The translations under genes were made by a program, and so were the position numbers. A stretch of DNA of 64,000 nt. Origin: RYN-230 sp963837515 (lineage in GTDB: Bacteria > Actinomycetota > Actinomycetes > Streptosporangiales > Streptosporangiaceae). The notes under the pieces are model-generated. The model saw nothing but the letters and a program-made list of their open reading frames with translations. It made no database searches and was not told the DNA's origin. Positions 9,108 to 17,179 of this stretch are shown here, in pieces (within the stretch, counting starts at the first letter, position 1; each line of letters begins with the position of its first letter). Location of the stretch: positions 124,001-188,000 of the forward strand of contig CAWINT010000001.1 in NCBI GenBank assembly GCA_963837515.1, in the 5' to 3' direction.

Positions 9108-9992
9108 TCAGCCTACCGGTGGCCGCCGCTGCGGGATGGCCTCGGGCAGGGCCCGGGCCGCCGCCGCGTGGATCTGCTCGATGTCCTCGTGGCTGAGCCG
9201 CTGGGCCCGGCCGGCCCGGGCCTGCGCGCGCAGGTAGCGGCGCAGCCGCCGGCCGCTGAACACGTCTACCCCGCTGAGCTGCGCCACCGTCCACGGCACG
9301 GTGGGCCCGTAGATCACCATCGCCGGGCGGACCCGCAGCTGGCGCTGCAGTTCGGCGCTGATCAGCCGGGCCGCCTGGCCCGCCTCGGACTGGGCGTGCT
9401 GGAGCCGGCTGGTCTGGCCGTAGGGCCCGTGAAAGAGCTGGCCGCCCTGGGTGGCCCGGAGCGGCAGCCGCCGGTCCCACCGCTCCGAGTCGACGGCGAA
9501 CACCCCGGCCGGCCCGACGACCAGGTGGTCGATGACGCAGCTGCCGCCGGGCAGGGCCCGGGCGTTCAGGGTGCGGTAACCAGCCCGCCGCAGCCGGCGC
9601 AGCCGCCGCCGGGTGCGCCGCTGCGCCGAGGTGACGCGGACCGCCGCCGGGATCACCGCGGTGGTCCGGGACCGGTGCACGGTGTCCACGATGGCCACGG
9701 CGACCGCCGCGGTCAGGCCCACCCGCCAGTCCACCAGCACGCCGAGGACCACCCCGGCCACCGCGGCGAAGGTGGCGCGGCGGGCCCAGATGGACATCCG
9801 CGGGTCGGCCGAAAGCCGGGTCAAGGCCGTACCCGGGCCCGGGCCCGGGTAGGCCGACTCCGGCTCAGCGGGCGCAGCGGCAGGTTCAGGGATGGCCGGC
9901 GCAGAGATGCCCGGTTCAGGGATGGCTGACTCGGGGGTGGCCGGCGGGCCAGCCCCGTCCGCTGACCTCCCGGCGGGAGGCGGCTGCGTCAT
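9108..9992 (-). CDS. NERD domain membrane-associated protein
   Basis: A protein of about 294 residues. It has a Pro/Glu-rich N-terminus with PxPAIPEP-like repeats and two hydrophobic segments (ATFAAVAGVVLGVLVDW and GLTAAVAVAIVDTV, about residues 85-120). After an Arg-rich stretch comes a nuclease-related domain: GYRTLNARALPGGSCVIDHL, then VVGPAGVFAVDSERWDRRLP. The IDHLVVGPAGVF-x-DS pattern is the NERD core, related to the restriction-endonuclease fold. The usual final K of the core appears as ER here, so nuclease activity is uncertain. The start at 9992 (MTQPPPAG) is preferred to an upstream GTG that reads Arg-rich leader sequence. Confidence 0.7.
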   Translation of the reverse strand: MTQPPPAGRSADGAGPPATPESAIPEPGISAPAIPEPAAAPAEPESAYPGPGPGTALTRLSADPRMSIWARRATFAAVAGVVLGVLVDWRVGLTAAVAVAIVDTVHRSRTTAVIPAAVRVTSAQRRTRRRLRRLRRAGYRTLNARALPGGSCVIDHLVVGPAGVFAVDSERWDRRLPLRATQGGQLFHGPYGQTSRLQHAQSEAGQAARLISAELQRQLRVRPAMVIYGPTVPWTVAQLSGVDVFSGRRLRRYLRAQARAGRAQRLSHEDIEQIHAAAARALPEAIPQRRPPVG

Positions 9993-10142
9993 CCGATCCA
10001 CCGCCCCGAGCCTAGTGGAAGCAGTGCGTAGCTGCCTGCAAGCCCGGCGTGACGCGCCGTTGACCGGGCCCCGTGCCCGGCGGGCAGGCCGCATACCGGC
10101 GTTCTGGACCAGCCCCCGCTAACCAGACTACGGTGCGTAGGC

Positions 10143-11567
10143 GTGACCGAGATCCACGACCTCACCGTGACCGAGCTGATCGCCGCTATCCGCAGCGGCG
10201 AGCTGTCCCCCGTGCAGGTGACCACGCACTATCTGGAACGCACGGAACGGATCAACCCGGCCGTCGGGGCGTTCTTCACCATCACCGCTGACCTGGCCAC
10301 CGAACAGGCCGCCGCGGCCGAGAGGCTGGTGGCCCGGGTCGCGGACCCGGCCCTGCTGCCCCCGCTGACCGGGGTGCCGATTCCCATCAAGGACCTGAAC
10401 ATGGTGGCCGGGGTGCGCCAGACGCTCGGCTCGGCGGCCTTCGCCGACAACGTGCCGGACACCGACGACCACGTGAGCGCCGCGCTCCGGGCCGCCGGGG
10501 CGGTGCTCACCGGGAAGACGGCCACGCCCGAGTTCGGGCTGCCCTGCTACACCGAGACGGCGCTCGGGCCGCCGGCGCGCACGCCCTGGGATCTGGACCG
10601 GTCGGCGGGCGGATCCAGCGGCGGCGCGGCCGCCGCGGTGGCCGCCGGGCTGGCTCCCGCGGCCCAGGGCAGTGACGGCGGCGGGTCGATCCGCATCCCC
10701 TCCAGCGTGTGCGGGCTGTTCGGCCTCAAGCCGTCCCGCGGCCGGATCTCCAGCGCCCCGCTGGTCCCGGACCTGTTCGGGCTGGTCACCGACGGCCCGC
10801 TGGCGCGGTCCGTCGCCGACGCGGCGCTGCTGCTCGACGTGATGGCCGGGAACCAGCTGGGGGACGTGTACACCCAGCCGCCGCTGCCGCCGGGCGAGAC
10901 GTTCGCCGCGCAGGCCGCCCGCGAGCCAGGGCGGCTGCGGATCGGCCGGACCCGGCAGCACCCGGTCGGGGACGGGACCGTGCACCCCGACTGCGTGGCC
11001 GCCTACGAAGACGCCAGCCGGCTGCTGCAGGATCTCGGGCACGAGGTCGAGGACGTCGAGATGCCGTTCGGGCCCGACGTGGTGCCGCTGTTCGAAACGC
11101 TCTGGTACGCGATGGCCACGCTGGTGCCGGTGGACCCGGCCCGGGAGGACCGGCTGCTGCCGCTGACCCGTTACCTGCGCGGCCGCGGCCAGGAGGTCCG
11201 TGCGCCGGAGCTGATCATGGCGCAGGCTTATCTGCAGTTTGTGGTGCGCGGCGCGCTGGCCGTGCTCAACACCTTCGACGCGGTGCTCACCCCCACCCTG
11301 GCCAGCCCGCCGGTCCCGGTCGGGTACTTCGAGGAGGTGCCGCCGCCGGAGAACTTCGAGCGGCAGAAGCGGTTCACCCCCTACACCGCGTTGTTCAACG
11401 TGTCCGGCCAGCCCGCCGTCAGCCTGCCGCTGTACTGGACCGACGCCGGGCTGCCCATCGGGGTCATGCTGGCCGGGCGGATAGGGGAGGAGGGCACGCT
11501 GCTCTCGCTCTCCGCCCAGCTGGAGGCGGCCCGCCCGTGGCGGGACCGGCACCCGGCCCTGTGGTGA
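10143..11567 (+). CDS. Amidase (amidase-signature family)
   Basis: A 474-residue amidase-signature hydrolase with the Ser-cisSer-Lys triad. The lysine is in PIPIKDLNMVAG (K83), the cis-serine in RSAGGSSGGAAAAVAAG and the nucleophile region in QGSDGGGSIRIPSSVCGLFGLKPSRGR. It could hydrolyse an amide or act on an unidentified nitrogen substrate; no gatB or gatC neighbours are present, so it is not the tRNA amidotransferase subunit. The GTG start is supported by the reading MTEIHDLTVTELIAAIRSGELSPV. Its TGA overlaps the GTG start of the penicillin-acylase gene (GTGA), implying co-translation of two amide-bond hydrolases. Confidence 0.9.
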   Translation: MTEIHDLTVTELIAAIRSGELSPVQVTTHYLERTERINPAVGAFFTITADLATEQAAAAERLVARVADPALLPPLTGVPIPIKDLNMVAGVRQTLGSAAFADNVPDTDDHVSAALRAAGAVLTGKTATPEFGLPCYTETALGPPARTPWDLDRSAGGSSGGAAAAVAAGLAPAAQGSDGGGSIRIPSSVCGLFGLKPSRGRISSAPLVPDLFGLVTDGPLARSVADAALLLDVMAGNQLGDVYTQPPLPPGETFAAQAAREPGRLRIGRTRQHPVGDGTVHPDCVAAYEDASRLLQDLGHEVEDVEMPFGPDVVPLFETLWYAMATLVPVDPAREDRLLPLTRYLRGRGQEVRAPELIMAQAYLQFVVRGALAVLNTFDAVLTPTLASPPVPVGYFEEVPPPENFERQKRFTPYTALFNVSGQPAVSLPLYWTDAGLPIGVMLAGRIGEEGTLLSLSAQLEAARPWRDRHPALW

Positions 11568-14209
11568 GCCCCGGCGGGGACGGCGCGGCGGCAGCGGGCG
11601 ACGGCGCGGCGGCAGCGGGCGACGGCGCGGCGGCAGCTGCACCGGGCGAGCGCCGGACCGGCTGGGCCCGGCGGGTGATCCGGGTCGCGGTGCCGCTGCT
11701 CGCGTCCGCGCTCCTGCTCGCCGTGCTGGCCTTCGGTTACGGGCCGGCCCCGGCGCTCGGGCCGGCTCTGGACCCGGGCCGGGGGGTGTGGACCTCCGCG
11801 GCCACCGGCCAGCGGCCGCACTCCCAGACGCTGGCGCTGGCCGGGCTGGCGCACCCGGTCCGGGTGTCGTTCACCAGCCACGGCGTGGCCTCGGTGCGGG
11901 CCGCCGACGACCATGACCTGTTCCTGGCGCTCGGTTACCTGCACGCCCGGTTCCGGCTCACCGAGATGGACCTGGAGCGGCGGCTCGCCGCCGGGCGGCT
12001 GGCCCAGCTGGCCGGGCCGTCGGCGCTGGGCTCCGACAAGTTCGAGCTGCGGCTCGGCCTGCTGCGCACCGCGCAGCAGGAATGGGCCGGGATGCCGCGG
12101 TCCAGCCCGGCGGCGCAGGGGCTGCTGGCCTACTCCCGAGGGGTGAACGACTACCTGGCCGCCACCCGGCGGGACCGGCAGTGGCCGGCCCTGTTCTCGC
12201 TGGCCGGGGTCTACCCGGCGGACTGGACGCCGGTGGACAGCCTGCTGGTCCAGGGGGACCTCACCCAGGAGCTGGACTTCACCACCACGCCGCTGGATTA
12301 CGCGCTGCTGGAGCAGACGCTGGGCGCCGCCCGGACGATGAGCTGGTTCCCGGTGCTGCCGCCCGGACCGCAGCACCCGTACGACCCAGGGCCCTACCGG
12401 CAGGCCGGCCTGGCCCCGGTCGCCACCGCGCTGGCCAGCCGGGCCGTCCCGGGCCCGCAGGCGGCCGGGGCGCAGGCCGCGGGCGTGGCCGGGGCGCAGG
12501 GCGCGGGCGTGGCCGGGACGCAGGCCGCGGCGGCACTGCTAGCCCAGGTGGCGGCGCTGCCCGCCGGCCAGGTGCACGGCTACCCGGACAGCAACGGATG
12601 GGCGGCCAACGGCCCGGCGGTGGCCGGCGGCCGGGCCATGCTGGCCGGGGACCCGCACCTGCCGCAGACCATCCCGTCGATCTGGTACCAGGTCGCGCTC
12701 AGCGCGCCCGGGCTGGCGGTGAGCGGGGTCAGCGTGCCCGGCCTGCCCGGCATCCTGCTCGGGCACAACCGCCACATCGCCTGGACCCTCACCGACACCC
12801 AGAACCAGGCCACGTTGTTCTACACCGAGCGGACCAGCAGGAGCCGCCCGGGGCAGTACTACTGGAACGGCGCCTGGCGGCGGATGCGCCAGGTGCACTA
12901 CACGATCCCGGTCCGCGGTGCCGCCTCGGTGCCGCTGACCGTGGACCTCACCGTGCACGGGCCGGTCATGACGCAGGCGGGGCAGACCACGGCGGTGGAC
13001 TGGATGGGCAACGTGCCCTCGCCCGACCTGGCCGTCATGCTGGCGGTCAACCAGGCCAGCGACTGGGCCCAGTTCCACGCCGCGCTGGCGGGCTGGCGGG
13101 CCCCCACGCAGAACTTCGTGTACGCCGACGACCGGGGGAACATCGGCGCCATCTCGGCCGGCTACTACCCCGCGGTCCGCCACGGCGACCCGTGGCTGCC
13201 GATGCCCGGCACCGGCGCCGACGACGTGGCCGGCGTGATCCCGTACGCGGCCGTGCCGCAGGCTTACGACCCGCCTTCACACGTGATCGCCACCGCGAAC
13301 CAGCGCCCGGTCGGCGGCTCCTACCCGTACTACATCGGCACCACGGCGAACTTCTTCGACCCCGGCTACCGGGCCGGCCAGATCTACGCCTCGCTGCTGG
13401 GCCGCCGCGGCATGACGCCGGCCAGTTTCGCCGCGGTGCAGGCCAGCGTCACCGATCCGCTGGCGCAGCGGATCGTGCCCCGGCTGCTGGCCGCGCTGCG
13501 CGCGGGCCGGCTCTCCGCCCAGCAGCGCCAGGCCGCCAATTTGCTCAACGGATGGTCCGGCGCGATGACCGCTTCCTCGCCGGCGGCCGCCGTGTGGTGG
13601 ACGTTCTGGACCGACTACCTGTCCGCGGTGTTCCAGCCGTGGTGGGACCGGGCCGCCGTGCCGGTGGCCAAAGACCGGGCCGGGCTGGCGGTCAGGCCGG
13701 GCCAGGCCAGCCTGGACCAGGTGCTGGAGCAGTGGACGGTGGCCGACCCGGGCAACGCCGCGTTCACCGCCCCCGGCGGCCCGCGGCGCATCGCCCCGCA
13801 GGTAATGCGGCTCGCGTTCGCCCGCGCGGTGGCGCACCTGGCGGCCCGGCTGGGTGGCCCGCCGTCCGGCTGGTCGTGGGGCCGGCTGCACAGCCGGGAA
13901 TTCCCGTCGCTCACCCAGGCTGCGGGGCTGGGTTACGGCCCTCGGGCGGCGGGCGGGGATTCGTGGACGGTGGACGCCGCGGACGGGTACCCGGTGTCCC
14001 GGCAGGGGCCGAGCTGGCGGATGGTCGTCGGCTGGACCGGCGCCGGCCCGCCCAGCGCCGAGGGCATCTACCCCGGCGGTCAGAGCGAGAACCCGGCGTC
14101 CCCGTGGTACGAAGATCAGGTAGCCGGCTGGTGGGACGGGCGGTACCTCATGATGCCGCCGGCGGGCGGCTACGCCAGCGGGCCGATCGAGTGGAGCCTG
14201 CGCCCATGA
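11564..14209 (+). CDS. Penicillin acylase family Ntn-hydrolase
   Basis: An 881-residue N-terminal-nucleophile hydrolase. The repeat-derived N-terminus (GDGAAAA x3) precedes a membrane anchor/signal at about residues 38-56 (VIRVAVPLLASALLLAVLAF). The alpha chain begins at about 75. The autoprocessing site is YPDSNGWAANG with predicted nucleophile S343, followed by the hallmark GGRAMLAGDPHLPQTIPSIWY. The beta chain contains PGLPGILLGHNRHIAWTLTD and TANQRPVGG. The family cleaves amides such as acyl-homoserine lactones, beta-lactam side chains or lipid amides; the substrate here is unknown. The GTG at 11564 overlaps the amidase stop, and the frame also stays open upstream inside the amidase gene, which I regard as accidental. 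Confidence 0.88.
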   Translation: MSPGGDGAAAAGDGAAAAGDGAAAAAPGERRTGWARRVIRVAVPLLASALLLAVLAFGYGPAPALGPALDPGRGVWTSAATGQRPHSQTLALAGLAHPVRVSFTSHGVASVRAADDHDLFLALGYLHARFRLTEMDLERRLAAGRLAQLAGPSALGSDKFELRLGLLRTAQQEWAGMPRSSPAAQGLLAYSRGVNDYLAATRRDRQWPALFSLAGVYPADWTPVDSLLVQGDLTQELDFTTTPLDYALLEQTLGAARTMSWFPVLPPGPQHPYDPGPYRQAGLAPVATALASRAVPGPQAAGAQAAGVAGAQGAGVAGTQAAAALLAQVAALPAGQVHGYPDSNGWAANGPAVAGGRAMLAGDPHLPQTIPSIWYQVALSAPGLAVSGVSVPGLPGILLGHNRHIAWTLTDTQNQATLFYTERTSRSRPGQYYWNGAWRRMRQVHYTIPVRGAASVPLTVDLTVHGPVMTQAGQTTAVDWMGNVPSPDLAVMLAVNQASDWAQFHAALAGWRAPTQNFVYADDRGNIGAISAGYYPAVRHGDPWLPMPGTGADDVAGVIPYAAVPQAYDPPSHVIATANQRPVGGSYPYYIGTTANFFDPGYRAGQIYASLLGRRGMTPASFAAVQASVTDPLAQRIVPRLLAALRAGRLSAQQRQAANLLNGWSGAMTASSPAAAVWWTFWTDYLSAVFQPWWDRAAVPVAKDRAGLAVRPGQASLDQVLEQWTVADPGNAAFTAPGGPRRIAPQVMRLAFARAVAHLAARLGGPPSGWSWGRLHSREFPSLTQAAGLGYGPRAAGGDSWTVDAADGYPVSRQGPSWRMVVGWTGAGPPSAEGIYPGGQSENPASPWYEDQVAGWWDGRYLMMPPAGGYASGPIEWSLRP
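11580..11637 (+). repeat. 21-bp tandem repeat in the acylase 5' end
   Basis: Almost three in-frame copies of a 21-base unit encode the repeated GDGAAAA peptide just after the start codon. Being a multiple of three, copy changes would alter only linker length before the membrane segment. Confidence 0.8.
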
Positions 14210-14821
14210 CCGCGCCACCCCCGACGTCCCCGCCCAGCGGCGGCCCGCCCGCCAGCGGCGGTGGCCCGCCCGCCAGGGGCGGTGGCCCGCCCGCCAGGGG
14301 CGGCGGCCCGCCCACCAGCGGCGGCGGCCCGCCCACGCAGGGGCGGTGGCCCGCCCACCGGCGGCGGCCCGGCCCGTGGTGACCTGGCCGAGCCGCGGGC
14401 ACCGTCGCCCCCGCATCCTCCGTCCGGGGTGCCGGGGCACCGCGGGCCCTGGCTGGTGTGGCTGCTCGGCTGCCTGGCCGCGGTGGCGGTGCTGGCCGCC
14501 GGGGCGGCGGTCGGCTGGTGGTTCCTGCCCTTCGTGGCCGGGCTGGCCGGCGGCGTGGCGGCCCGGTACGGCCGCTGGCGGCGGCGCGCCGCCGTGGCCG
14601 CCGCCATTATCGTGGCCGCCGCCGGGTGGGCGGTCCCGCTGGTCTGGCAGGCCGGGCAGGGCCTGCCGGTCGGCGGCACGGCGCGGGTGGTGGCCGCCCT
14701 CGCCGGGCTGCCGCCCCAGGCGGCCGTGGGTATCGCGGCCACCCTGCTGGTAGCGGTCCTGCAGGTGCTCACCGGCCTCTGGCTCGGCTGGTCCCTCATC
14801 CCGAAGCCCCCGTCCCGCTGA
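14206..14821 (+). CDS. Pro/Gly-repeat membrane protein, apparently frameshifted
   Basis: An ATG at 14206 overlaps the acylase TGA (ATGA) and encodes MTAPPPTSPPSGGPPASGGG..., a minisatellite-coded PPxxGGG tail that stops at 14382. A second frame, open from a GTG at 14261 to 14821, repeats the same PPTGGG theme and then gives a plausible membrane protein: WLVWLLGCLAAVAVLAAG, GWWFLPFVAGLAGGVAARYG, AAVAAAIIVAAAGWAVPLVW and AAVGIAATLLVAVLQVLTGLWLGW (four helices). One repeat unit near 14330-14351 is 22 bases instead of 21; removing that base joins the two frames into one protein of about 204 residues. The frameshift is real, phase-variable, or a sequencing error. Function unknown. Confidence 0.6.
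14226..14375 (+). repeat. 21-bp minisatellite encoding PPxxGGG
   Basis: About six degenerate units of the pattern CCCGCCAGGGGCGGTGGCCCG follow one another. Five keep the 21-base period; the sixth carries one extra base, which breaks the frame opened at 14206. Repeats of this type slip easily. Confidence 0.75.
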
Positions 14822-14858
14822 CCCCGCCACCCACCAGCCGCCAGTGCGCGGTGAGTTC

Positions 14859-14977
14859 GTGCCACATACGGGTCTCAAGTAACCGCGTAGTGGCCGGGGT
14901 GGTGGGTGGTGCGGGCTCCGCGGTGGGTTTGTGCCACATACGGGTCTCAAGTAACCGCGTAGTGGCCGGGGTGGTGG
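14859..14977. repeat. Two direct copies of a 47-bp hairpin element
   Basis: Positions 14859-14905 and 14931-14977 are identical over 47 bases with a 72-base period, in the gap after the membrane protein. Each copy can fold: CCAC pairs with GTGG, TACG with CGTA and GGT with ACC, with one bulged A and one bulged G around an 8-base loop. Neither copy codes convincingly. The function is unknown; it may be an interspersed palindromic element or a small-RNA/terminator pair between convergent genes. Confidence 0.7.
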
Positions 14978-14984
14978 CTGGGGG

Positions 14985-15341
14985 TTACGGCAGGGACGGC
15001 TGGGGGAGAGCCGGGTCAGCGGCTGGGATCCGCCGAGCCTGGCGCATCAGCCGGATCACGACCAGCACCTGCGGCAGCAGCACCGCCGCGACGATCAGAA
15101 TGTCCTGCCAGAGCGGCGGCCCGCCACTGCCGCCGGTCAGCCTGCCGGGGGTGAGGCACTGGTTCTGGCTGTTCCCTACGTTCACCATCACCGCGCCGGT
15201 CAAAGCGGCCGTCCCCAGCAGGCCGCACGGCCAGACCAGGGTGCCGAGCAGCTTGTCAGTCCACCGCCAGCGGGGTGAGGCCCACAGCATGATGCAGCCC
15301 CGCCACCCAGAGGCGTTCTCGGCCAGGCCGGTATCCGGCAT
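14985..15341 (-). CDS. Small two-helix membrane protein, unknown function
   Basis: A protein of about 118 residues starting MPDTGLAENASGWRGCIMLW. It has two hydrophobic helices (LLGTLVWPCGLLGTAALTGAVMV and ILIVAAVLLPQVLVVIRLM) separated by a loop with a Cys (NSQNQCLTPGR), and ends in a basic and Pro-rich tail. The reading frame stays open upstream into malQ, but that part is Arg/Pro-rich and implausible. It diverges from malQ, whose GTG lies 27 bases away. I do not recognise a family. Confidence 0.6.
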   Translation of the reverse strand: MPDTGLAENASGWRGCIMLWASPRWRWTDKLLGTLVWPCGLLGTAALTGAVMVNVGNSQNQCLTPGRLTGGSGGPPLWQDILIVAAVLLPQVLVVIRLMRQARRIPAADPALPQPSLP

Positions 15342-15367
15342 GGCCGAGTTGCCCCGATCATTGAGGG

Positions 15368-17173
15368 GTGACGAGCGATGACACCAGGCGCCGAGCGGCG
15401 GAACGCGGCGTGGCCACCAGCTACCGGGACTGGCAGGGGCGGCAGGTCGAGGTGGGGGAGGCGACACTGACCGCGATCCTGAACGCGCTCGGTGAATCCC
15501 CGCCGCCCCGCACGGAGGAACACCGGCCGGCGCCGGCCGTGGCCGCCACACCACCGGCCCGCGCCTGGGGTTTTGCCGCCCAGCTGTACTCGGTCCGGTC
15601 CAGGCAGTCCTGGGGCCACGGTGACCTGGCCGATCTGGCCGATCTGGCCGCCTGGAGCGCCAGCGACCTGGGCGCCGGGTTTCTCCTGGTCAACCCGCTG
15701 CACGCGGCGGAGCCGCTGCCCCCGGTGAGCCCGTCGCCGTACCTGCCGATGAGCCGCCGCTTCCTCAGCCCGCTGTACCTGCGGGTCGAAGACATCCCCG
15801 AGTACGCCAGCCTCACCGCCAGCGACCGGGTCCGCATCGACTCGCTGGCCGCGCCGCTGCGGGCCCGCAACACTAGTAGCGAGCTGATCGACCGGGACCA
15901 GGTGTGGCGGGCCAAGCGGGCCGCCCTGGAAATGATCTATGCCCGGCCGCTCAGTGCGGCGCGCCGCGGCGAGTTCGAGGCCTATCAGGCCGCCCAGGGC
16001 CGGCCGCTGGCCGACTGGGCACTGTGGTGCGCGCTGGCCGAGGAACACGGGCCCGACTGGCGGACATGGCCGCCGCCGCTGCGTGCGGTCGGTTCGCCGG
16101 AGGTGGCGGCGGCGCGGGTGCGGCTGGCGCCGCGGGCCGAGTTCCACGCCTGGCTGCAGTGGCTGGCCGAGGCCCAGCTGGCCGCGGCTCAGGAAGCGGC
16201 GCGGGCGGCGGGCATGCGCATCGGGATCATCACCGACCTGGCGGTCGGCTGCCACCCGGGCGGGGCCGACGCGTGGGCCTGGCGCGACGTGCTCGTCACC
16301 GGCATGAGCGTGGGCGCGCCCCCGGACGAGTTCAACCAGCGTGGCCAGAACTGGACCCAGCCGCCCTGGCATCCGCAGCGGATCGCCGCCCAGGACTACG
16401 CACCGCTGGCGGGCCTGATGGGGGCCGGCCTGCGGCACGCCGGGGGGCTGCGGGTCGATCACGTCATGGGCCTGTTCCGGCTCTGGTGGGTGCCCGCCGG
16501 AATGTCGCCCGACCAGGGCACCTACGTGCACTACGACCACGAGGGGATGGTGGGGGTGCTGGCCGGCCAGGCGGCCGAGACGGGCGCGCTGGCGGTCGGC
16601 GAGGACCTCGGCACGGTCGAGCCCTGGATCCAGGAGTACCTGGCCAGCCGGGGAATCCTGGGCACCTCCATGCTCTGGTTCGAGCGCGGTCCCGACGGGA
16701 TCCCGCTGCCGTCCGCGAAGTGGCGGCGCAACTGCCTGGCCATGGTCGGCACGCACGACGTGCCGCCGGTCGCCGCCTTCGTCACCGGCGAGCAGGTGGA
16801 ACTGCGCTCCCGGCTGGGCCTGCTCACCCGCGCCTACGCCGAGGAGCGGCGCGACGCCGAGGGCTCGGTGGCCGCGCTGAGCGCCGCCCTGGTCGCCGAG
16901 GGGCTGCTCGAGCCGGGCCAGCGGCCCAGCCCGGCCGAGTTCACCGTGGCCTGCTACGCCTACCTGGCCCGCACCCCGGCGGTGCTGGTCGGCGTGTCGC
17001 TGCCGGACGCGGTCGGTGACCGCCGCCCGCAGAACATGCCCGGCACCACCACCGAGTACCCGAACTGGCGGATCCCGTTGTGCGACGGAGAGGGCCGCGC
17101 GGTGTCCCTGGACGAGCTGGCCGACTGCCGCGGCGTCCGCGAGGTGGCCCGGGTGCTGGCCGGTCTGCGCTGA
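15368..17173 (+). CDS. malQ: 4-alpha-glucanotransferase (amylomaltase)
   Basis: A 601-residue GH77 enzyme that transfers alpha-1,4-glucan segments in maltodextrin/glycogen metabolism in the cytoplasm. The N-terminus (RAAERGVATSYRDWQGRQVEV) is typical of actinobacterial MalQ. Catalytic features are visible: LRVDHVMGLFRLWWVP (nucleophile Asp), ALAVGEDLGTVEPWIQEYL (acid/base Glu) and MVGTHDVPPVAAFV. The C-terminus has GTTTEYPNWRIPL. The GTG start at 15368 is used; the MFS gene begins 6 bases after the stop. Length is at the short end for the family but the motifs are complete. Confidence 0.93.
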   Translation: MTSDDTRRRAAERGVATSYRDWQGRQVEVGEATLTAILNALGESPPPRTEEHRPAPAVAATPPARAWGFAAQLYSVRSRQSWGHGDLADLADLAAWSASDLGAGFLLVNPLHAAEPLPPVSPSPYLPMSRRFLSPLYLRVEDIPEYASLTASDRVRIDSLAAPLRARNTSSELIDRDQVWRAKRAALEMIYARPLSAARRGEFEAYQAAQGRPLADWALWCALAEEHGPDWRTWPPPLRAVGSPEVAAARVRLAPRAEFHAWLQWLAEAQLAAAQEAARAAGMRIGIITDLAVGCHPGGADAWAWRDVLVTGMSVGAPPDEFNQRGQNWTQPPWHPQRIAAQDYAPLAGLMGAGLRHAGGLRVDHVMGLFRLWWVPAGMSPDQGTYVHYDHEGMVGVLAGQAAETGALAVGEDLGTVEPWIQEYLASRGILGTSMLWFERGPDGIPLPSAKWRRNCLAMVGTHDVPPVAAFVTGEQVELRSRLGLLTRAYAEERRDAEGSVAALSAALVAEGLLEPGQRPSPAEFTVACYAYLARTPAVLVGVSLPDAVGDRRPQNMPGTTTEYPNWRIPLCDGEGRAVSLDELADCRGVREVARVLAGLR

Positions 17174-17179
17174 GCCCGG

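Noticed and set aside
10709..11563. Extension of the penicillin-acylase frame upstream into the amidase gene
   Set aside because: Arg/Gly-rich translation; the coupled GTG at 11564 and the membrane segment just after it define the start.
12082..14205. Second long frame inside the penicillin-acylase gene leading into the repeat
   Set aside because: Low-complexity shadow; only its last part after the ATG at 14206 is considered, as the start of the frameshifted membrane protein.
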